A stretch of 64,000 nucleotides of DNA, taken from contig NZ_CP009283.1 in assembly GCF_000758625.1 (NCBI RefSeq), positions 2,243,501-2,307,500 of the forward strand, in the 5' to 3' direction. The notes under the pieces are model-generated. The model did not search any database. It saw only the letters and a program-made list of their open reading frames with translations, and had not been told where the DNA came from. The stretch comes from Paenibacillus sp. FSL R7-0273 (lineage in GTDB: Bacteria > Bacillota > Bacilli > Paenibacillales > Paenibacillaceae). Positions 47,568 through 57,100 of this stretch are shown piece by piece; within the stretch, counting starts at the first letter, position 1; each line of letters opens with the position of its first letter. Made by a program: the position numbers and the translations under genes.

Positions 47568-49645
47568 GTCTGCAAAGTATTATGCTGATTGTTCTGGTCA
47601 CATCTGGCCTATTACTGGCCATCCTGCTTATCCTGCTGAGCATTGTGCAGCGCAAATTGAAGGGTACACATTATCAGGAGCAAAGACGACTTAAGGCACT
47701 GCTGCCCGCACGCACCAAGGACAGGAGATGGCTGGAGCAGGCGCACAGAGCTTATCCGGTCCTCGATGAGCTTCCAGTCATCAAAAAGCTCCTTCACCGC
47801 ATGCGGGCCCGCCTGACCATACTCCATGCCGGAAACGAAATTATGATCAGAAGCCGTGCAGCTGCGCTGACCTTAATGATTGTCACCTGTATTCTGCTAA
47901 TCTCGCTGTTGTCCTTCCTATGGACCTCATCCTGGGTCAGCCGGGCAACGATAATGCTAGTCTCGATTTATTTGGGGGGAATTCTTAGCGATCTCTTCAT
48001 TGGCCGCTTGGTGAAGCAGATGCTGTATGACCAGTCCTCTATGATTCTGGATATCCGTCATGAATATCATCAGACACATATGGTGCAGGTCAGCCTGGAG
48101 AATTCTGCGGAACGATCTAAGCCTATGGTGGCGATGCATGCCCGGCAGATTGCGGGGATTCTCGCAGCGGTGGACCCGGAGGATGAGCTGCAGCGATATT
48201 ATGAGGTTGCACCTAACCGGTATATGAAGCAGCTGGCGGGAGTGAGCTACAAGATTGGTGAATATGGCGACGCAGATATTCATAAGGGGGAGCGTTCTAT
48301 ATATCTTTCCATGCTCGGTAATATCCGGGAAGAGATTCATATGGATATTAACCGCCGGGAGCGCATCGACCGGTTACTATACGGAATCGTTTTTGTAGCT
48401 GTATCACCGGTCTTCATGCTGGATCCGATCCGTAAATGGGCAGAGAGCATGTTCCCGATTGTATCCAATTATTATAATTCCGCCTGGGGCTTATATTCAT
48501 TAATCCTGCTGTACATTACGTTTATCGTCTCGTTTGTTGCTTTGCGGATATTAAAAGGTGTTGATGAGGATACGCAGTCCATTAAGGATGAGGGCAAGTG
48601 GTTAAACCGGCTGTTGAAGAACAAATGGATATACACGGTAACAGACAGAATTACTCCGGCAGAGCATGAACCCGTCCATTTCAAGGTAGCCGGTAAATTG
48701 AAGGATGCCAATTCGGGGCTGTCCCATCATGCCTACTATTTGCAGAAAATCCTGGCAGCAGCGGGGATTTTCCTGCTGGTTGTAATTATTCAATTCTCTA
48801 TCCATACGAATATCAGGCATAACCTCCTCTATCCCAATGTGGAAATTACCACAGGCGGGAATCAGACGGAATCCCAAAAGATGCTCAGTGAGGAACGTTA
48901 TGCCTTCGAGCAGTCGCTGATTGGAGAATTGATCGCGAAGGATACCACTCCGGACCAAATGCTGCTGTACATTCAGGAGCAGGCGGAGAATAAGCCGTTT
49001 CTGCAAAATAGCCTGGACAAAAATGCCTACGCTGCTCAACTGATGAACAGGGTAGAGCAGTATCACCGGGAATATTACAAATGGTATGAGCTGCTGCTGG
49101 CCTTTGGGCTGGCTGCGGCGGGCTTCTATCTCCCGGATGCTTATCTGATTATCCGGACACAGCTGCGGAAGTGGGAAATGCAAAATGAGGTGGACGCCTT
49201 CAATACACTGTCGATGATGCTGTCACAGTTTCCAAATATCAGCGTGTACGAAATCATTGAGTGGCTGCACCGCTACAGTTACATATTCGAACGGCAGCTG
49301 CTGCGCTGCATGCTGGATTATGAAGCGGGAGGCTGGAACGCCATTGAGAAGCTAAAGGAGGATGCACGTTTTGTTCCCCTGGAACGTCTGGCCGACCGGC
49401 TGCAGGTTGCCGCTGATCTGATTCCGGTAAAAAAAGCGTTTGATGATATGGATGCCGAAAGGACATTCGCGATGGATCAGCGTAAGGAGCACTACGAGAA
49501 GGTAATCAGCAGGAAAAGTACACTCGGTAAAATGTTCGGGTTCTTGCCGATGCAGGCAACATTCACCTTATATTTACTGCTTCCCTTCGTCTATATGGCC
49601 TTCCAGCAGCTGGGCGACCTGACTGTTGTTACCGGCAAAATGTGA
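47564..49645 (+). CDS. TadB/TadC-like integral membrane platform protein
   Basis: 693 residues. Hydrophobic segments occur near 5-28, 100-140, 260-280, 300-325, 400-420, 520-545 and 660-680. The pattern of paired membrane helices around long cytoplasmic loops is that of GspF/TadB-TadC platform proteins; two such halves may be fused here. The C-terminal half has typical features (VDAFNTLSMMLSQFPNISVY, then EIIEWLHRYS). It should dock the CpaF-like motor and the pilin-like subunits. ATGA overlap with the motor gene. Confidence 0.68.
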   Translation: MSLQSIMLIVLVTSGLLLAILLILLSIVQRKLKGTHYQEQRRLKALLPARTKDRRWLEQAHRAYPVLDELPVIKKLLHRMRARLTILHAGNEIMIRSRAAALTLMIVTCILLISLLSFLWTSSWVSRATIMLVSIYLGGILSDLFIGRLVKQMLYDQSSMILDIRHEYHQTHMVQVSLENSAERSKPMVAMHARQIAGILAAVDPEDELQRYYEVAPNRYMKQLAGVSYKIGEYGDADIHKGERSIYLSMLGNIREEIHMDINRRERIDRLLYGIVFVAVSPVFMLDPIRKWAESMFPIVSNYYNSAWGLYSLILLYITFIVSFVALRILKGVDEDTQSIKDEGKWLNRLLKNKWIYTVTDRITPAEHEPVHFKVAGKLKDANSGLSHHAYYLQKILAAAGIFLLVVIIQFSIHTNIRHNLLYPNVEITTGGNQTESQKMLSEERYAFEQSLIGELIAKDTTPDQMLLYIQEQAENKPFLQNSLDKNAYAAQLMNRVEQYHREYYKWYELLLAFGLAAAGFYLPDAYLIIRTQLRKWEMQNEVDAFNTLSMMLSQFPNISVYEIIEWLHRYSYIFERQLLRCMLDYEAGGWNAIEKLKEDARFVPLERLADRLQVAADLIPVKKAFDDMDAERTFAMDQRKEHYEKVISRKSTLGKMFGFLPMQATFTLYLLLPFVYMAFQQLGDLTVVTGKM

Positions 49646-49658
49646 AGGAGACACAGGC

Positions 49659-50165
49659 ATGGAGAATATAGCAAGCTTCTTAAAAACAACCATATCGATT
49701 CTGATTACGCTGGCCATTATCTCCTCCGGGCTGTTCCTGTGGGGGAAAACACAGCCTGTAGTTGAACTCGCGAACAGCCAGGCGGCGGCACAGGCGAGAG
49801 AGCTGTCGGAGCAGCAATACTCCGCTTTCGACAATCAGCTGGTCAGCGGCTCGCAGATCCTTACCGCCTACCGGCGGTACGAGTCTCAGCCGGGCTTCTG
49901 CCTCTATGTTCAAAGACCTACTGTCTACGGGCAGGATGCGTATTACAGGGAATTCAGTATGAATCCGAGCGATGAAGGGAGCTGCCGTAATTTTGATTAT
50001 TCAAGAGGTGAGTTTAAAGAAGGCACAGGTTCCAGCTATGTAGACGAGGATAATATTTCGAATGCATCCGATTCGTATTACATCAGCCCGCAATCCAGAT
50101 ATAGGGCCATGCTAATCAAGGACGAGAATGACCGGATAGCGGCCATTTACTTTCAGGCTCAATAA
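49659..50165 (+). CDS. Pilin-like protein 1
   Basis: 168 residues: one N-terminal membrane helix (TTISILITLAIISSGLFLWG), then a soluble domain. It shares with the next two genes the motif [FY]DN..VSG..[VI]..A..RY...P.F (AFDNQLVSGSQILTAYRRYE). Its soluble half holds two cysteines (GFCLYVQ, GSCRNFDY) that could form a disulfide. No classical prepilin peptidase site and no TadV/CpaA gene are seen in the operon. AAGGAGACAC precedes the ATG. Probably a minor subunit of the surface filament or translocon. Confidence 0.62.
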   Translation: MENIASFLKTTISILITLAIISSGLFLWGKTQPVVELANSQAAAQARELSEQQYSAFDNQLVSGSQILTAYRRYESQPGFCLYVQRPTVYGQDAYYREFSMNPSDEGSCRNFDYSRGEFKEGTGSSYVDEDNISNASDSYYISPQSRYRAMLIKDENDRIAAIYFQAQ

Positions 50166-50191
50166 CAGAGAAAAGTGAGGAGGAACGCTTC

Positions 50192-50716
50192 TTGGAAAAT
50201 ATATCAACAGGCCTCAAATGGGTTATCGGCATCATCGTTACGATTCTAATCATTGCAGCAGGCGTAAGTATTTACCTGGTCATCAACAACTATTTCATCC
50301 GCGCCCAGGAACAGACCCTGGCCCAGACACAGATGATTAATCAGGCGGAGTTCAACAGCTATGATAACAAGGATGTATCCGGCCAGGATGTGATTAGTGC
50401 AGTAATGCGGTATAAAGGACGTCCGCAATTCGCAATTAAGATAAAGACCGGAGAAAATATTGTTGGATTCTATGCGGAAAATACGTATGGAAAATTTTAT
50501 ATTGAACCTACAGATACATATAATCCGGTTGTTAATTTACAAAACACTCTGTCCGGTACAGAAACAAACATCAGTTCTTCGGAAATGCTAGACCAGACTA
50601 GAACACCCAGATACAGCAGTACCAATCATCTAGTAAATACGCTTGCGACTTTTAAAGCACAAGTATATAGAGACAGTAATGAGGAGGTTCGCTTAATTGT
50701 CTTTACTCAGCAATAG
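50192..50716 (+). CDS. Pilin-like protein 2
   Basis: 174 residues; TTG start with GAGGAGGA upstream. It begins MENISTGLKWVIGIIVTILI, a single membrane helix. Residues 1-75 are almost identical to pilin-like protein 3, including NNYFIRAQEQTLAQTQMINQ and the YDNKDVSGQDVI motif, yet the third codon positions differ widely. The C-terminal half (about 95-174) is unrelated to that of protein 3. This is consistent with an old duplication, strong constraint on the N-terminal assembly part and diversification of the exposed part. Confidence 0.65.
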   Translation: MENISTGLKWVIGIIVTILIIAAGVSIYLVINNYFIRAQEQTLAQTQMINQAEFNSYDNKDVSGQDVISAVMRYKGRPQFAIKIKTGENIVGFYAENTYGKFYIEPTDTYNPVVNLQNTLSGTETNISSSEMLDQTRTPRYSSTNHLVNTLATFKAQVYRDSNEEVRLIVFTQQ

Positions 50717-50742
50717 AGAGGATTAGAAAGGAGAAGAATTAA

Positions 50743-51282
50743 ATGGAAAATATTTCAACCGGTTTGAAATGGGTGATCGGTATTATTGTTACCATCCTGA
50801 TTGTCGCTGCGGGTGTCAGCATTTATCTGATCATTAACAATTACTTTATCCGTGCCCAGGAGCAGACTCTGGCTCAGACACAAATGATCAATCAGGCTGA
50901 ATTCAATATGTATGATAACAAGGATGTGTCGGGTCAGGATGTCATTAATGCAGCCATGAAGTATAAGGGCAGGCCGCAATTCTCCATTCTGATTAAGACA
51001 GGCGTCAACACGGAAGGCTTTTATGCCCGGAATACATACACAACTTATTATAAGCCAGCGCAAGACGCTGTAGGTGAAACAGCGGCTACTGAGCTTAATC
51101 TGTCAGAACTAAACAAGGGTGCTAAGAATTACTCTGTATCCCAAATGCTTGATCAAAGTGTATCAGTGGGTGATGCTTACAATTGCAATATTAATACACT
51201 TTCTTTATTCAGAGCTACTCTGCATAAAGATAAAAACGGCGAGGTCCGGATCATCGAGTTTAATCAGAACCCGGATAAGTAA
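50743..51282 (+). CDS. Pilin-like protein 3
   Basis: 179 residues; AAGGAGAAG precedes the ATG. The N-terminal helix and the segment through YDNKDVSGQDVINAAMKYKG are almost the same as in protein 2 at the amino-acid level. The distal half (KPAQDAVGETAATELNLSEL) differs, and includes one cysteine. Its stop overlaps the next ATG by one base (TAATG). Tandem pilin paralogues are common in Tad and type IV pilus loci. Confidence 0.65.
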   Translation: MENISTGLKWVIGIIVTILIVAAGVSIYLIINNYFIRAQEQTLAQTQMINQAEFNMYDNKDVSGQDVINAAMKYKGRPQFSILIKTGVNTEGFYARNTYTTYYKPAQDAVGETAATELNLSELNKGAKNYSVSQMLDQSVSVGDAYNCNINTLSLFRATLHKDKNGEVRIIEFNQNPDK

Positions 51283-51644
51283 TGAAAACCGTTACGCAAT
51301 TTCTGCTGACCCTATTCGCCTGGATTTTGTTCACGATTGGCGGTTTTACATTTTTGCGGCTGGAAACCAGTCATACCGTTAAGGCCCGTGGACCGGAGCA
51401 GTCAACCATTACGCAGGCCCTTTATGCCGGAACCGGTGATCTGAAAAAAGTGTCAGGAGCGCAGTTAATCGGGATGATTCCTCAGGCAATAGAGGGAGAC
51501 TATATTTTGGTTATCGACGGTATTATTTTTAATGAAGAAACAGACCTGGATGCAGTGGATTTGCGGGGAGTGCCTGGCGGTGCCTATGAGCTAAGGGTTA
51601 CGCGAAACAGCGAGATGATTACGGAAATCTCTGCCTCCCGCTGA
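51282..51644 (+). CDS. Small membrane-anchored protein
   Basis: 120 residues. One N-terminal helix (FLLTLFAWILFTIGGFTFLR), then a short soluble region with YAGTGDLKKVSGAQLIGMIP, in which 'VSGAQLIGMI' recalls the VSGxxVI motif of the pilin-like neighbours, followed by a compact beta domain. No ribosome binding site is obvious because it starts within the stop of the preceding gene. It is probably a minor subunit. No family recognised. Confidence 0.5.
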   Translation: MKTVTQFLLTLFAWILFTIGGFTFLRLETSHTVKARGPEQSTITQALYAGTGDLKKVSGAQLIGMIPQAIEGDYILVIDGIIFNEETDLDAVDLRGVPGGAYELRVTRNSEMITEISASR

Positions 51645-51659
51645 GAAAGGAGAAGCCGC

Positions 51660-52211
51660 ATGGCAGATGCGCTGAAAGGTGTAATTATCGTTATTCTGCT
51701 GGCCTTTGTGTTTGGGGTCTACCCGGCCTTCCGCCAATCAGAGGTTGTTGAGAGGAATACGAAGCTTGCAGCAAATGCGGCTGTAGTGGAATTCGTAGAT
51801 ACGGTTCGTGCCAAAGGGTACGTGGATGTGGGCGATTATGAGCTGTTTCTTCAATCGCTGGATGCTTCATACGGTGTATTCGATGTCCAAATGGAGTACT
51901 ACAAAAAAAAGCTGGAGCCTCTATATACGAATCCGGATGACTACTCCACGTTTCAGAACAGCTTCACAGTCCGTTTTGACGGATATTTTAACAAGGATAT
52001 CTTGGGGGTCCTGTATCCTGAATCGGGTACTTCTCTAGCTGCAGATGCTCCCGCCAGAAGGTTCACCATGCATGTTGGAGACTTGTTCAATGTCCGGCTG
52101 GAGTCCTCAGGAACAACACTGGCTTCACGGATGCGGTCACTGCTGTTTCACAGTGAGCTGATTCCGCTCAATTTAAAGTATGGGGGAATGGTTCGAAGTG
52201 AAGCCCCTTAG
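51660..52211 (+). CDS. TadE-like minor pilin candidate
   Basis: 183 residues; AAAGGAG precedes the ATG. N-terminal helix ALKGVIIVILLAFVFGVYPA followed by 'QSEVVERNTKLAANAAVVEFVDTVRAKGYV', the layout of TadE/TadF-type minor pilins (helix, then 'n..a..a...fvd..r..G.i'). The soluble part is acidic and has no cysteine. It overlaps the following frame. The link to Tad is by shape and context, not by a diagnostic motif. Confidence 0.55.
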   Translation: MADALKGVIIVILLAFVFGVYPAFRQSEVVERNTKLAANAAVVEFVDTVRAKGYVDVGDYELFLQSLDASYGVFDVQMEYYKKKLEPLYTNPDDYSTFQNSFTVRFDGYFNKDILGVLYPESGTSLAADAPARRFTMHVGDLFNVRLESSGTTLASRMRSLLFHSELIPLNLKYGGMVRSEAP

Positions 52212-53178
52212 TGTAGTGCTTGTTTTTCTGATTTTGGTTATACCGCTTGTTCTTATTAATGATACGAGAGAAGAGCTCCAGGTGTTTAACCAAGACATGT
52301 ATAAACGTTATTCGAATGATTTTCAGGCAGCAGTGGATGATGCCGGGGATTATCTGTCACGGCTGGAAATGCAGCCCACAATCACGGCAGTTCATTATGG
52401 CCGGGAACGGCAACTGCAGCTGGACCATGATGTGCTGAGTGTGTTCTATAGCAATCTGGCGATGAAATTTGGGCTGGAGAACAATCAGGCTGAATTGAAC
52501 AATCTAAAAATGCATATCCCTGCCCTGGTAATGTTTGGCTACAGCGGTTATACGCTGGTTACGCTTGATGATACAGCCAGTAACGGCGGCGGAGAGGAGC
52601 TTAAACCTGTCAGCTGGCCTGAGCGGCCCTACTATTACAAGCTCCGGAACGGAAACTTGCTCTATTTTACTTTGGACGACAACGCCCGGGTCTACGATAC
52701 AGGTTCAAATGAATTCTATGAGGGAGAATATGAAGAGCTGGCCGCCGTGACGAGTCTTGATCCGATCAGCTCACTTGAACTCTTCCGTGAGGTCCGTCAG
52801 AGCACGATCACGTCTCTGGTCGAACAGGATTTGGCAACTGCCATTAATAGACACCTGGAGCTGGTGAAACGGATGGGCCTGTCGGTTCAGTTCACACTCC
52901 CGCGCGGACTTCAGGAGCAGTCAATACAGGATGTGGGAATGATGGCCTTCATCCAAGGCTACCCGCTTCCCGGAGGTGAGCTGCTGGATGCTTATTCGCT
53001 CGGCAGCGGTGCGGTCATGCGGCGTAAAAGTCTGATTGGCACCCGGACTGCAGCAGGCAGGCGTATTGCTTATGGTGAAGGCTGTGTACCGGCCGGGGCG
53101 AACGTCATTGAGAGTCTGTTTGATCCCGAAGAGGCTGTGAGGAAAGGGTATTTTGTTGAGGATTGTACATTCAAGTGA
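52198..53178 (+). CDS. Membrane-anchored protein at the end of the pilus-like genes
   Basis: 326 residues from a GTG at 52198 (GGGGGA ten bases upstream); an ATG at 52180 is possible. One N-terminal helix (LSVVLVFLILVIPLVLI). The sequence NDTREELQVFNQDMYKRYSN, then 'DFQAAVDDAGDYL', is typical of exported pilus-associated subunits. The soluble part includes 'YGYSGYTLVTLDD'-like beta regions and two cysteines near the C-terminus (YGEGCVPAG, VEDCTFK). No family recognised. It is the last of the closely packed genes of the operon. Confidence 0.5.
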   Translation: MKPLSVVLVFLILVIPLVLINDTREELQVFNQDMYKRYSNDFQAAVDDAGDYLSRLEMQPTITAVHYGRERQLQLDHDVLSVFYSNLAMKFGLENNQAELNNLKMHIPALVMFGYSGYTLVTLDDTASNGGGEELKPVSWPERPYYYKLRNGNLLYFTLDDNARVYDTGSNEFYEGEYEELAAVTSLDPISSLELFREVRQSTITSLVEQDLATAINRHLELVKRMGLSVQFTLPRGLQEQSIQDVGMMAFIQGYPLPGGELLDAYSLGSGAVMRRKSLIGTRTAAGRRIAYGEGCVPAGANVIESLFDPEEAVRKGYFVEDCTFK

Positions 53179-53196
53179 AAGAAAGAGGGATTTACA

Positions 53197-54087
53197 ATGA
53201 AGAAGAAACTATTCTTACTACTTATTTTCACCATGATAAGCTTGCTTGCAGCGAGTGCTGCTTCAGCTACAAAGTTAGTAGGCGAGCCGAATCTGGCAGT
53301 TCTTGTGGACGGCAGAAAAGTGAAATTTGGTAATGCTAAACCCTACATGGAAAATGGAAGAGTTATGGTTCCTATTAGAAATGTAGCTGAGAAGCTGGGT
53401 GCGAAGGTTACATGGAATGCTACAACCCGTACGGCAGGTTTTACACTGGCAGACCGTTCTGTGGATATCCAAGTTGGAGCAGACAAGGTTTATGTTAATG
53501 GCCAAGCAAAAACTATAGATGCCAAGGCAATTGAAAAAAATGGGAGTGTGTATGTTCCGCTTCGCTTTGTTTCTCTAGGGCTTGGTGTATCTTTGGAGTG
53601 GGATCAAGTTGGAAATTGGGCTTGGATCGGAGAGAAGAAAATTCCAACAATGGAGGAAGCGGGAATCAAGGCTGTTTCCATTACCCCATATGAAAAAATA
53701 TTTAAAGGAGCAGATATTGTACGCTGGGATAGTAATGATGAAGTGTATTCTACTATTAGTACATTTACCATCGACCAACTCCCAATACGAAACGGAGACA
53801 GGATTTATTATGATATTTGGCCGGTGACATACGGAAATCAAGTGTTTTTGCGAGCGAGGACCTCTCAAGAATTAATGAGTATATACTATTTGAGTTCTCT
53901 GTTTGAATCTAAATTTAGAGGTCCGATGAGATACTTTTTGGAGCATAATCAGGACGGAACCAAGATGGTAGCATACAGAGTTGCCTTTATAGATGATGAA
54001 TTTATGATCAAGTTAAATCAAATTGAATATATTGGAATTTCGCTATATGACAAATCGGCTTCAATAATAAAGAATCCATTTAAGTAA
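53197..54087 (+). CDS. Secreted protein with copper amine oxidase N-terminal-like domain
   Basis: 296 residues. Sec signal peptide MKKKLFLLLIFTMISLLAAS, probably cleaved after ASA (about 24). Residues 30-150 match the copper amine oxidase N-domain type common in Paenibacillus (LVDGRKVKFGNAKPYMENGR, VMVPIRNVAEKLGAKVTWNA, YVPLRFVSLGLGVSLEW), an extracellular module that often binds carbohydrate or metal. The C-terminal 150 residues are unfamiliar. Base composition is more A+T-rich than in the upstream operon. It may be a surface partner of the secretion machine. Confidence 0.8.
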   Translation: MKKKLFLLLIFTMISLLAASAASATKLVGEPNLAVLVDGRKVKFGNAKPYMENGRVMVPIRNVAEKLGAKVTWNATTRTAGFTLADRSVDIQVGADKVYVNGQAKTIDAKAIEKNGSVYVPLRFVSLGLGVSLEWDQVGNWAWIGEKKIPTMEEAGIKAVSITPYEKIFKGADIVRWDSNDEVYSTISTFTIDQLPIRNGDRIYYDIWPVTYGNQVFLRARTSQELMSIYYLSSLFESKFRGPMRYFLEHNQDGTKMVAYRVAFIDDEFMIKLNQIEYIGISLYDKSASIIKNPFK

Positions 54088-54101
54088 GAAGGGGACTCGA
54101 A

Positions 54102-57100
54102 TTGAAGAAGCTATTAATTGCTCTTTTTGCGTTTCTTTTATTATTTGAAGGCTCATTATTTGTGTCCAATGATCATGCAGCAGCGGGGACGCTCCCTACT
54201 ACAGTTGATACTAATAATCCTAATATATATTACTTTGTAGCACTCTTTTCTTATGATATTTGGAGAAGGTCTGATGGTGAAACCTGGACTTCAGACGGTC
54301 ATCCGGGACAGCTGGGAAAGACTATACCCAAGTTTACTTATTCTTTTGATTTCCCTGGTCGGAAAATAAAAAATGTTGTGGTTGAGAACTTTGTTAGTCC
54401 CTCCCAATGGAGTAATGGTATAGAGATATGGAAAAAGTCCAGGTACTATCAGAAAGAATGGACGGATATTGGTAAATTTTCCAGTCAAAATTTCACACTT
54501 ACTCGGCATGCGATTACAGGCATAGGTACTGGTTCTGTTTCTTTTGATATGAGTCTAGTCGGAGATCTAGTTACTCAAGTCCCAGGAAATGCAGGCGAAG
54601 ATGTGACAGCACAGGGAGCGCCCGTAGATCCGGGAGTCATCAGCTACAGGTACTACTTTCCGAGTATGTTGACTATTGAGCTGGAGCCAGAAGGGAAGGC
54701 TATAATTAAACATTACACAACTACGGGACAATCGTTGAACGGAATCAGTGGTTTTACAGACCGGGAGGAGGTACTAACAAAAAATACTGCTTATTCTTTT
54801 ACACACACGTCCGGAAACAGTGCTTATGAGTACCAGGGCTTCAAAAAAAGCACAGTTGCTGCTCCGAACGGTGGAACAATCGAACCAGGTGATCCCTATG
54901 GATTCACCTATGATGGAAGTTATCCTGTGTATTATCTCTCTTTCTATTACAAACTAGCTGGTCCGCCTGAAATACCGGATGGCTCAGGCTCAGGTTCTTG
55001 CACGTACACCATACAACCGCCGAATACGATTGCAGCTCCGCAAGCATCATTTATGGACCCAACTGCGAGCGGAGTGATTCTTAGTGATGATGCTGCGAAT
55101 GGAATTCATTTTGATGCGCCGGCTGGCATTCCTACTTCAGAACATTTATACGCCAACGCTTTAGGCAGAAACTATTTGTTCGAGCATACCTTTGCCAATA
55201 TGGCAGGACAGATCCGCTATTCCTGCAGCGTTGATGTTACATATTCGACTAAATGGGAAGAAGCGCAAGATGATCTTCCGGGTGAGGACGGAGAAATGAT
55301 TCCCCAAGATCCGCTGCCCCAAACAGGATCCTTTGACAAAACATATAATTTTGAGCTGACACCAAGGGAATACGCGTATTGGCAGATCGATCAGTTATCT
55401 GTCTATCGCATCGACAGGGCGCAGATGGAGAATTATGCGCTGCCGGGAGGAGCAGTCACACTTTACCCTAACAACTATACTTCTCCGGCGGTTGAGCTTG
55501 CCAACAGCACTGTCGTGGAAGAGCATGTTGTTCCCCACGAGACCGGAACGATTTCGTTTACACCTGAGGTGGTCGATGGCGGAGACCGTGAGCCCGGACC
55601 AAGCGATGTTGATGATTTGGCTGATCTAAAGGGATTGGCAGAAACGCAAACCCAAGATCCTAAGGTGCAAAATGACCGGCTGGTGTTTAACGGCCAGACG
55701 ATTATGAATGATACCGTCTCGACGAAAACGGGACCTGTTCCGGGAAGGATTCCTGATCCGCAGGGTATCGGAGGAGAGGTATTGTATCAAAGCCAGTTGA
55801 TGATTAACCGGGGGTTGCACAATCAGGCGAATACAATCAGCTCAGGCACAATCTATTACCCGATGCTGCCGGAAAATGTGCAGGGACGCGGTGATCAAGT
55901 GTATCCGATTAATGGTATTAACACCGTCACCGTACACACCCCTGTCGTTAACTATTCCCTTCTTCCGGACGACAACCGTCCGTTTGACCAGCGGATGGTA
56001 CCGGATTATACCCGGACGGTGCTGATTCTGGACCGGCCTTTCACGGTTCACTTCACGGAGAGCGGACAGCATCTGAACATCCCCGGTTACGGGAACCGGA
56101 ATTATGCCAAGTACACTCAGAATAAACGGATCCTGTTTCCGTTCGGTGTGTTTCAAGAGGGGCAGTATTACCCTGAGAATACATGGATCTATATCCCTGT
56201 CGGCACACCGTCCATGACCTTTACCCTGCCAACCTGGGTGAACGAAGGGGACTATACCATTCAGACGCAGTCCTGGGCAATCAATGCCCCATCAGATGCT
56301 GCGGATCTATGTGAGAAAAATCTGAACGGGAATCTGGCGAATTACTGTGCCTCGGAGAGCTTCAATGTCGGGGTGGTCGGCCGGCTGTTCGATTTTCGGA
56401 TCTGGGACATCGGGGATTTCCGGTTTGAACAGGTGTTTCGTACGGGCACGGGCAATCTCGGCCATAGTACAGCGATGTATTATACGGGCGGCAATGATGA
56501 GAACGGCACACCGACAGCTCTAAGCGGACAAACACAGTGGCATCTCCCGGTCCGCAAAGGCTCGCATCCCACAGAGCAATTAACCGTTCCGCATAACGGC
56601 TATTCGTTTCTGTTTGATTTCCGGACCATCGGGAATCTGTGGCAGCCGGGAGAGGGAATCCGGATCGAGCCGAGCTTCTATTTTATTCCGAAGACCGGAG
56701 GCACTGCGGCGCCCGTTGACCTGTACTATGACATTTCCGGTTCGAACAATAAAGTGATCGGCGTGGGCTCCCCGAAGGACAAGCTGAGCTACACCCGTAC
56801 GTACCGCCTGGCGGACGGCCTGCGGAACATAGCGGACGGAGAGTTGTCCACAGCAGCCAGCTATGAGTATAACTACATCCTGACAGAAGCGGAGCGGAAT
56901 AAGAGCACTTGGCTGAAGTTCTATGAGCAGTATAAAAAGCGCAAAACCAAGCTTGCAACAGGCTATAATCTGGAGATCCTGCCCTATACCTCGCGAACTC
57001 TGGTGGGGCCAACGGAGATTCCAAGTGGAGTAAGCCCCATTGCCGCGGTACGCAGCGTGCAGCACTGGTACGGAGAATACAACCTGCCGATCGCCCCTTA

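Noticed and set aside
36405..53178. A plain B. subtilis-type yuk/ess operon
   Set aside because: The EssB-, EsaA- and EssA-like genes are missing and most other genes are pilus-like.
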